From: Dugong dugon
Lineage: Eukaryota; Chordata; Mammalia; Sirenia; Dugongidae
DNA length: 64,000 nucleotides
Assembly (NCBI GenBank): GCA_030035585.1
Contig: CM057469.1
Location: 60,715,501 to 60,779,500 of the forward strand
Direction: 5' to 3'
Shown here piece by piece: positions 58,398 to 64,000 of this stretch. Within the stretch, counting starts at the first letter, position 1, and each line of letters begins with the position of its first letter. Both the position numbers and the translations under genes were made by a program. Below the pieces are notes generated by a model. It searched no databases and was not told the DNA's origin. It saw only the letters and a list, made by a program, of their open reading frames with translations.

Positions 58398-59470
58398 TTT
58401 AGAGTTTAGTTATTACTTTAATTTAAGGCATAGATTTTCAGTTCCTTAAGATTTTAAATTCCAGCGGCACATTTTTATTTCCGACTTTTATTCTATTTGA
58501 TACTGAAGCTTTACACATCTAAAGTAAATAAAATAAACATCACATTTTTATTAAAATCCTGTCCTCAATGAAAATCTAGTTTCTAGTCTCCTTATCATTC
58601 AACCTAAAAGAAAATAGAAGCAGCATTTGCAAATTGTGTTTGCTCTAAAATATTTGTCATTTCTTGTTCCAATTCTCCCCTATTCTGTGTCCTTTTCTCC
58701 ATACACTCTGTCACTTGCTTTTCCTGCAATTATTTCAAACCCTGATTATTTTGATTCAAGATTTAATTCAATTGGCATTTACTGAAGTTCTGCCAAACAG
58801 CATGTTAGTTAAAAGGCATACAAATACAACACAGGCACAGACTCTATCCTTCATCATTCACAAACAGTTGATGAAGCCAACATTTATTGACCTTAATGTG
58901 TGCCATATTGCCTCTCTCCTACATATGAGAGGCACAACTCTCTAGCTCCAAACACCTACCCCAGAGAAGATGTTATCTATATTATTTATGAATATAAAGA
59001 GCTCAGAAATATTAGATACATACGATTTAAGTAGTCAGGCCAAGATTTGAATCTAGGACTATATAACACCAAGCACACTATGTCTATTACATTATGCTGC
59101 TTTAAAATATTGTGTTTTATTGTGTATGTGTGTGTGTATCAATACATGTTCAACAATATGACAAATTTGCTTAATATAAACTATGAATTTACATCTGATT
59201 CAATATTACAAAACCTTAGGTATGTTCATGAAGTTTTACTTCCTAGTAAGACACATTCAATGTTCTCTGGTGTTTTTCGTTCAATGCCTTTATTTAATAT
59301 ATAATAAAATTCACATATATAAACTCTATAATTTGATAAATTATGACATATGTATTCCATTATCCTTTTCTTAGCTTTTTACTTGTATTATATTTTACTA
59401 TATATTATACATTTCACTTGTAAATATCATATATTTTACTTATATGATAAATTCCACATTCCATTGTTAT
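58398..59470. other. Mostly unassigned; possible MIR remnant
   Basis: Bases 58860-59085 ('ccaacatttattgaccttaa', 'ggccaagatttgaatctagg') may be a worn reversed MIR. The rest is AT-rich with no recognised feature. Confidence 0.4.
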
Positions 59471-59472
59471 TA

Positions 59473-59771
59473 CAGATAGCCCCCAGTTCATGACACACTC
59501 GAGTTATGACAAATTGCACTTAAACAGTTTTTTTATTTAACATGTTATCATTAGTAATATGTACTACATACAATGTTGCAGCACTAATTTGCTGATGTTA
59601 TTATTCTCAGATGTTCACTTACAGATGTTCAAAGATTGGATTTATAAAGATACTGATAATAAAAGGCAATAATAATGAAAACTAAAAAATAAAAGGTATT
59701 TGACTTAAGTCACAGACAACTTATGATGGAGTTATTGGAACGGAACTCTGCCGTAAATTGGGGACTAACTG
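59473..59771. mobile_element. MITE, Tigger/mariner-like
   Basis: Terminal inverted repeats of ~20 bp: CAGATAGCCCCCAGTT at the left end and, read on the minus strand, CAGTTAGTCCCCAATT at the right. TA dinucleotides at 59471-59472 and 59772-59773 are the expected TA target duplication of Tc1/mariner-type elements. Length is 299 bp with no coding frame, so it needed a transposase from elsewhere. The subterminal repeats 'cttaagtcacagacaactta' and 'gagttatgacaaattgcact' add to the symmetry. Confidence 0.8.
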
Positions 59772-59885
59772 TATATATTTAAACAGTCGAGTATATATTA
59801 GTAGATGTAAATAATTTTAAAAAAATATATGCTTACTTATATATTTACGTTTACAGATCTCTTTACTTCTTTATATAGATGAAGA

Positions 59886-60040
59886 GTCAGCAAACTTTTT
59901 TAATAAATAGTTTAGGCTTTGTGGGCCAAATAGAGTCTCTGTAGCGTGTTCTTTGCTTTTCCTTTAAACCCTTTAAGAATATAAAAATGAGTCATATGTC
60001 ATGGCCTGTACAAAAATAAGTTGTGGAGTAGATTTGAGAA
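59886..60040 (+). mobile_element. MER5-like hAT fragment
   Basis: 'gagtcagcaaacttttttaa', 'tagtttaggctttgtgggcc', 'aaatagagtctctgtagcg' and 'catggcctgtac' match the widespread non-autonomous hAT element MER5A. Ends are not complete, so boundaries are approximate. Confidence 0.65.
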
Positions 60041-60042
60041 AA

Positions 60043-60105
60043 CTGACAATCATGGCCTAACCAAGTTGACACACATTTTTGGGGGACACAATTCAATCTA
60101 TAACA
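60043..60105 (-). mobile_element. MaLR-like LTR scrap
   Basis: 'caatcatggcctaaccaagt', 'tgacacacatttttggggga' and 'cacaattcaatctataaca' equal the first ~60 bases of the LTR at 21001-21508, reversed. The rest of the LTR is absent. It is a fossil remnant. Confidence 0.75.
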
Positions 60106-60109
60106 CTCT

Positions 60110-60770
60110 TGCATAATAGTCTTATATCAACTGTGGCTTGTTTCCAAACTGTTCTGTATTCTACAGGCAAACAATGATTTCAAAAGTTAAATCTGATCAT
60201 ATCCTCTCCTAAGCGCACACGCATAACTAAAATGTTTGAATAACTTTCTAATGCTTTAGGATAAAAACCTCAAATCTTTAAATGTCCTGTATATGTCTGG
60301 TTCATCTGAGCTATAACCACTTCCCCAGCCCAATTCCCGGTCATATTCCCCGTCCTCTCACACTAGCCTTTTGTTCATTCTGTGTTCGCTCCCCATAGCA
60401 CCTTCTGTCTCCTGACGTATTCTGCTGTGTCTGCTGTATTCTCCATCTTCTGTATTCAAATGTTCCCAGCACATCCCTAGTAGGTAATTCCTACTTTATC
60501 TTCAAATCTCAGATAAGCCACTAATTTTTCAAGGAACACTTTCTTTCCTTCCTGGAATAGGTAAAATCTCCCTAGTATATGTTTTCATAGAACCATATAT
60601 CTTTCTTTGTACAATTAATCCCAGTAGCAATTATTTAATTTTACATTTATTTGATTAATATCTATTCCCCTCAGATGCCTATAAGCTTTTTGTTGAATTC
60701 TGAACACCAAGAGTACTACCTGGTACATGGTGGTCATTGAGTATGAAGAAATAAATCAATAAAAACATTT
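60110..60770 (+). mobile_element. L2 LINE 3' end
   Basis: 'ctgatcatatcctctcctaa', 'aatgctttaggataaaaacc', 'acactagccttttgttcatt', 'caaatctcagataagccact', 'ttctttccttcctggaatag' and 'ctgaacaccaagagtactac' follow L2 tail order and end with 'gaagaaataaatcaat'. Old and diverged. Confidence 0.75.
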
Positions 60771-61909
60771 ATTTATTATTTCCTATGAACCAGGTAGAGT
60801 GCCTTACACAGAAAAGCCTACATTTGAGAAACGTATCCATTCGGAGAGATTTTATCCCACATTTCTAACCTCACACTTCAATGGCCAATTACTGGAATTT
60901 AGAGTTGAAAGTATTAAAATAATTGTCCTGATCCTTCACTTTCAGGTACACAGAGTTCAGTTACCGATTATCATGCATTTCAAATACTTGATACCAACTA
61001 GGTAGAGAACTAAGAAATAGTTAAGAGAAAATAATAAAATAATATTCTACTCAGGGAAATGCTAAGTACCACAACATATCTGAGAAAGGAAAAAAAAAAA
61101 AAATTTGAAACACAAACTGAAAAGGCAAGAATTACCTAAAAGGCTGTAATGCCATTTAAAGAACAGAGAGATGGTATGTAGCAAATTGTGTATGAGATTA
61201 TAATAGAAATACAAAAGGGCAATTGTTCCCTGTGCTGAATATCAAAATGCATTGTGCTTGCAAACAGTGAGATTATACAGCTTCTGTGTGCTATAAAAGC
61301 AGTGCATGATGATCCATTGGCTCCTGTTGGGCATTTGGCATGGAATATATAGGCAACTGTTGAGTAAAAATTATTTACATGGTTCTGGGTGTTAGTAATA
61401 TACTTTCAGAGCAAAGTAAGTTTCAGTTATGAACTGATGATAATTAGTTTCAAACCTCTCCTCTAAGAAATACTTTTTTGTACTTTACTTACTTCTCCAT
61501 GGAACCCCTGCCCCAGCTGGCCTCCCATCTCTAAGACTACTGTTTCCTCGTTGGCACTGGTGTGTTCGTGTGTGTATGTAATAAATATACATGCATGTGC
61601 TTATAAGGTATCATCATGATTTCAGCTTTGCTTCATCCAAAACTCCTGTCTGTATTACTCTAATGAATACGGTTTCAAAAGTTCCATTTGATTTTGGCTG
61701 GAGAGATATTGATTGATCCCAAGTTTATGATTATAATTTTATTCTCAATTATATCTCTTTTACTTCAAGGGTATGTAATATTGGTTGGAAAATCTTACAC
61801 AATATTTGAAGCATTAAAAAGAAAAATCCTTGTTTAATCCTGTTGGAATAACTTACAACTTATTTAAACTGAGCAAATCTTTTAACCCATGAGACTTAGA
61901 TCATTAATC
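60771..61909. other. Unassigned AT-rich sequence
   Basis: No recognised repeat, RNA gene or exon. A-run at 61090-61103. Confidence 0.5.
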
Positions 61910-61912
61910 TAA

Positions 61913-63355
61913 AAAACATATAATAATAAATGTTGAAGAGGTTGTGGAGAGACTAGAACACTTATATTCTGTTGGTTGGAATGTAAAATGGTACAACCAC
62001 TTTGGAAATCGATTTGGTGCTTCCTTAAAAACCTAGAAATAGAAGTACCATATGATCCAGCAATCCTACTCCTTGGAATATACCCTAGAGAAATAAGAAC
62101 CATCACAAGAACAGATATATGCACACCCATGTTCATTGCAGCACTGTTCACAATAGCAAAAAGATGGAAACAACCTAGGTGCTCATCAATGGATGAATGA
62201 ATAAACAAATTATGGTATATCCACACAATGGAATACTACGCAACGGTAAAGAACAATGATGAAGCCATGAAACATCTTATAAGATGGAGGAATCTGGAAG
62301 GCGTTATGCTGAGTGAATTTAGTCAGTTGCCAAAGGACAAATATTGTATAAGACCACTATTATAAGAACTCAAGAAAAGGTTTAAACAAAGAAGAAAACA
62401 TTCTTTGATGGTTACGAGGGTGGGGATGGAGGGAGAGGGGAATTCACTAACTAGGTAGTAGACAAGAATTACCTTAGGTGAAGGGAAGGACAAAAACACA
62501 GTACAGAGGAAGTCAGCACCACTGGACTAAACCAAAAGCTAAGAGTTTTCTGAACACAACTAAACACTTCGAGGGACAGTGTAGCAGGGTCAGGGTCTGG
62601 GGATGATGGTTTCAGGGGACATCTAGGTCAATTGGCATAACAAACTTTGTTAAGAAAATGTTCTGCATCCCATTTTGGTGAGTGGTGTCTGGGGTCTTCA
62701 AAGCTAGTGAGTGGGCATATAAGATGCATCAATTAGTCCCAACCCACCTGGAGCAAATGAGAATGAAGAACACCAAAGACATTAGCCCAAGAGACAAAAG
62801 GGGCCACATAAACCAGAGACTCCATCAGCCTGAGACCAGAAGAACTAGATGGTGCCAGGCTACCACCAATGACCGCCCTGACAGGGAACTCAACAAAGAG
62901 TCCCTGACAAAGCAGGAGAAAAGTGGGGTGCAGAACTCAAATTCTGGTAAAAAGACCAGACTTAATGGTCTGAAAGAAACTGGAGAAATCCCAGAAGACA
63001 TGGCCCCCAGACTCCCTGTTAACCCCGAACTAAAAACCATTCCTGAAGCCAAATCCTCAGACAAAGTAGACTGGACTATAAGACATAAAATGATACAAAG
63101 AGGGTGCTTCTTAGTTCAATTAGATACAGGAGACTAAATGGGCAGCTCCTGTTCAGAGGTGAGATGAGAAGGCAGGAAGGGATAGGAGCTGGTTGAATGG
63201 ACATGGGAAATCTGGGGTGGAAAGGAGGCATGTGTGGTCACATTATAGAGATATTAACTAGGGTCATAGAACAATGTGTGTATAAATGTTTTTTTATGAG
63301 AAACTAATTTCAGCTGTAAACTTTCACCTAAAGCACAATTAAAAAAAAAAATCTA
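61913..63355 (+). mobile_element. L1 LINE, type B, end of ORF2 and 3' UTR
   Basis: Starts with 'aataataaatgttgaagagg' inside ORF2. The ORF2 end is readable at 61976-62200 ([50 protein letters not shown]). The type B 3' UTR follows ('gccaggctaccaccaatgac', 'gagcaaatgagaatgaagaa') and ends 'cacctaaagcacaatt' plus an A-run at 63342-63352. This type also forms the reversed copy at 4096-6150. Confidence 0.9.
61976..62200 (+). pseudogene. L1 ORF2 C-terminal piece
   Basis: 74 codons with the C-terminal ORF2 motifs [51 protein letters not shown] and SSMDE. It ends at an internal stop where related copies continue with WINKLW. Confidence 0.88.
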
Positions 63356-64000
63356 CTAGGAATTTTTGAAATGCTAGTTTCTCTTCTCTTGCACTTTAAG
63401 AAAATGGTAAATGATTATAAAAAACATATATTGTATGAATGAGCGATATGAACTTCCTCTGGCATTTGCTTGTCTATACTCTTTGTGCATTTGAAGTGAA
63501 AATGTTTTAACATTGTCTGAAATACAGTTTTATTAATTAAAGCAATATTTTTACACTGCACATCATGATCGTCTGTAAAATTATTGAGACTGAAATTTTC
63601 ATTTCGTATCCAATATTTACCATTATTCTGGTGGTAAGATTATATTCATAATGTTTCATCACTTGGCTCAGTACTAAAATGTGAGACAAAATCATGGGCA
63701 TAGCTTCTTATGTGAATCATTTTGGACAAGATATTAACATCAGTATCAGGTAGAAGGCTGATCAAATTCCAGAGAACGCTGAATCAACAAACTTTTGGTG
63801 AACCATCCAACATGATTCCGCTCTGAATAGTAAAAACAATATATCGCAAAATGATCCCTAACTTCAAGTGCTTTTTTTTTTTCAAAGTAAGAAACGATTA
63901 TCCTCTGAAAACAAGCACATTTTTTGCCGTTTATCAAAAACAGAAGAGTGGACTGACAACTCTGACCAAGATCACAACCGAAGGTTCCGTTTAGATGGAA
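63356..64000. other. Unassigned AT-rich sequence
   Basis: No recognised repeat or exon up to the window edge. Confidence 0.5.

Noticed and set aside
62682-63137. 151-codon frame, and a 79-codon frame on the other strand (62825-63064)
   Set aside because: Both lie in the type B L1 3' UTR, which is not coding. The similar antisense frame at 4286-4582 is the same UTR and shows no constraint I can see.
1-64000. Host protein-coding exons, CRISPR arrays, bacterial-type operons, defence or toxin loci
   Set aside because: None is supported. The sequence is mammalian repeat-rich DNA, and all recognisable coding text belongs to L1, RTE or ERV relics.

Overview
The window looks like gene-free intergenic or deep intronic DNA from an afrotherian mammal, most likely an elephant or a close paenungulate relative. 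The main evidence is about thirty AfroSINE copies and fragments, which are tRNA-derived SINEs restricted to Afrotheria. Their signatures are a promoter half reading 'gccctggtggcacagtggtt', a middle reading 'gggcagttctactctgtcc' and a tail with CAA repeats. A BovB/RTE-type LINE with the same 3' end and several L1 3'-tail subfamilies accompany them. Base composition is AT-rich. I found no intact host gene, no convincing host exon, no functional tRNA or rRNA gene, no CRISPR array and no operon. Nearly every long reading frame lies inside a decayed retroelement or in low-complexity DNA.

Layout. 1-6.15 kb is an L1 pile-up: an L1 with its leader and a fairly well kept ORF1 but almost no ORF2, then three more L1 tails in the same direction, then a large L1 fragment in the opposite direction. 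6-13 kb is mostly unique sequence with AfroSINEs, an old L1 tail, an L2 and MIRs. 13.2-15.8 kb is a 5'-truncated RTE. 15.8-18.4 kb holds two MaLR-type LTR fossils (one split by an AfroSINE) and a long-form AfroSINE, and 18.4-20.1 kb is an old L1. 21.0-21.5 kb is a MaLR-like solo LTR with matching flanks. 22-28 kb carries nested SINEs, an L1 tail with a perfect 14-bp target duplication, and an unusual composite SINE (25.55-25.91 kb) that combines a tRNA-Gly-like head with pieces of both ends of the RTE. 28-38 kb is largely unique, with one MaLR LTR, MIRs and two AfroSINEs inserted one after the other into the same target. 38.6-39.4 kb is a probable class-I-like solo LTR. 39.7-40.7 kb is an RTE copy with an inverted 5' segment. 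41.1-43.6 kb is an ERV-L/MaLR pol fossil interrupted by an RTE fragment. 44.8-48.0 kb is a near full-length but broken RTE. 49.6-52.6 kb is an L1 with much of ORF2. 53-58.4 kb has AfroSINEs, MIR, L2 and a second same-target insertion series. 59.5-60.1 kb has a Tigger-like MITE, a MER5-like fragment and an LTR scrap. 60.1-60.8 kb is L2 and 61.9-63.4 kb is another L1 tail.

How the parts relate. The RTE is the likely enzyme source for AfroSINE spread, because their last ~30-40 bp are nearly the same within this window, and the long AfroSINE form and the composite SINE also carry RTE leader sequence. L1 copies fall into three 3'-UTR types (A, B and C below) of apparently different age. No previously unknown functional system is visible. 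The most interesting signals are structural: serial reuse of one target site, twin-priming-like inversion in an RTE, and the tRNA-Gly/RTE composite SINE. All family assignments come from recall and within-window comparison, not from a database search.
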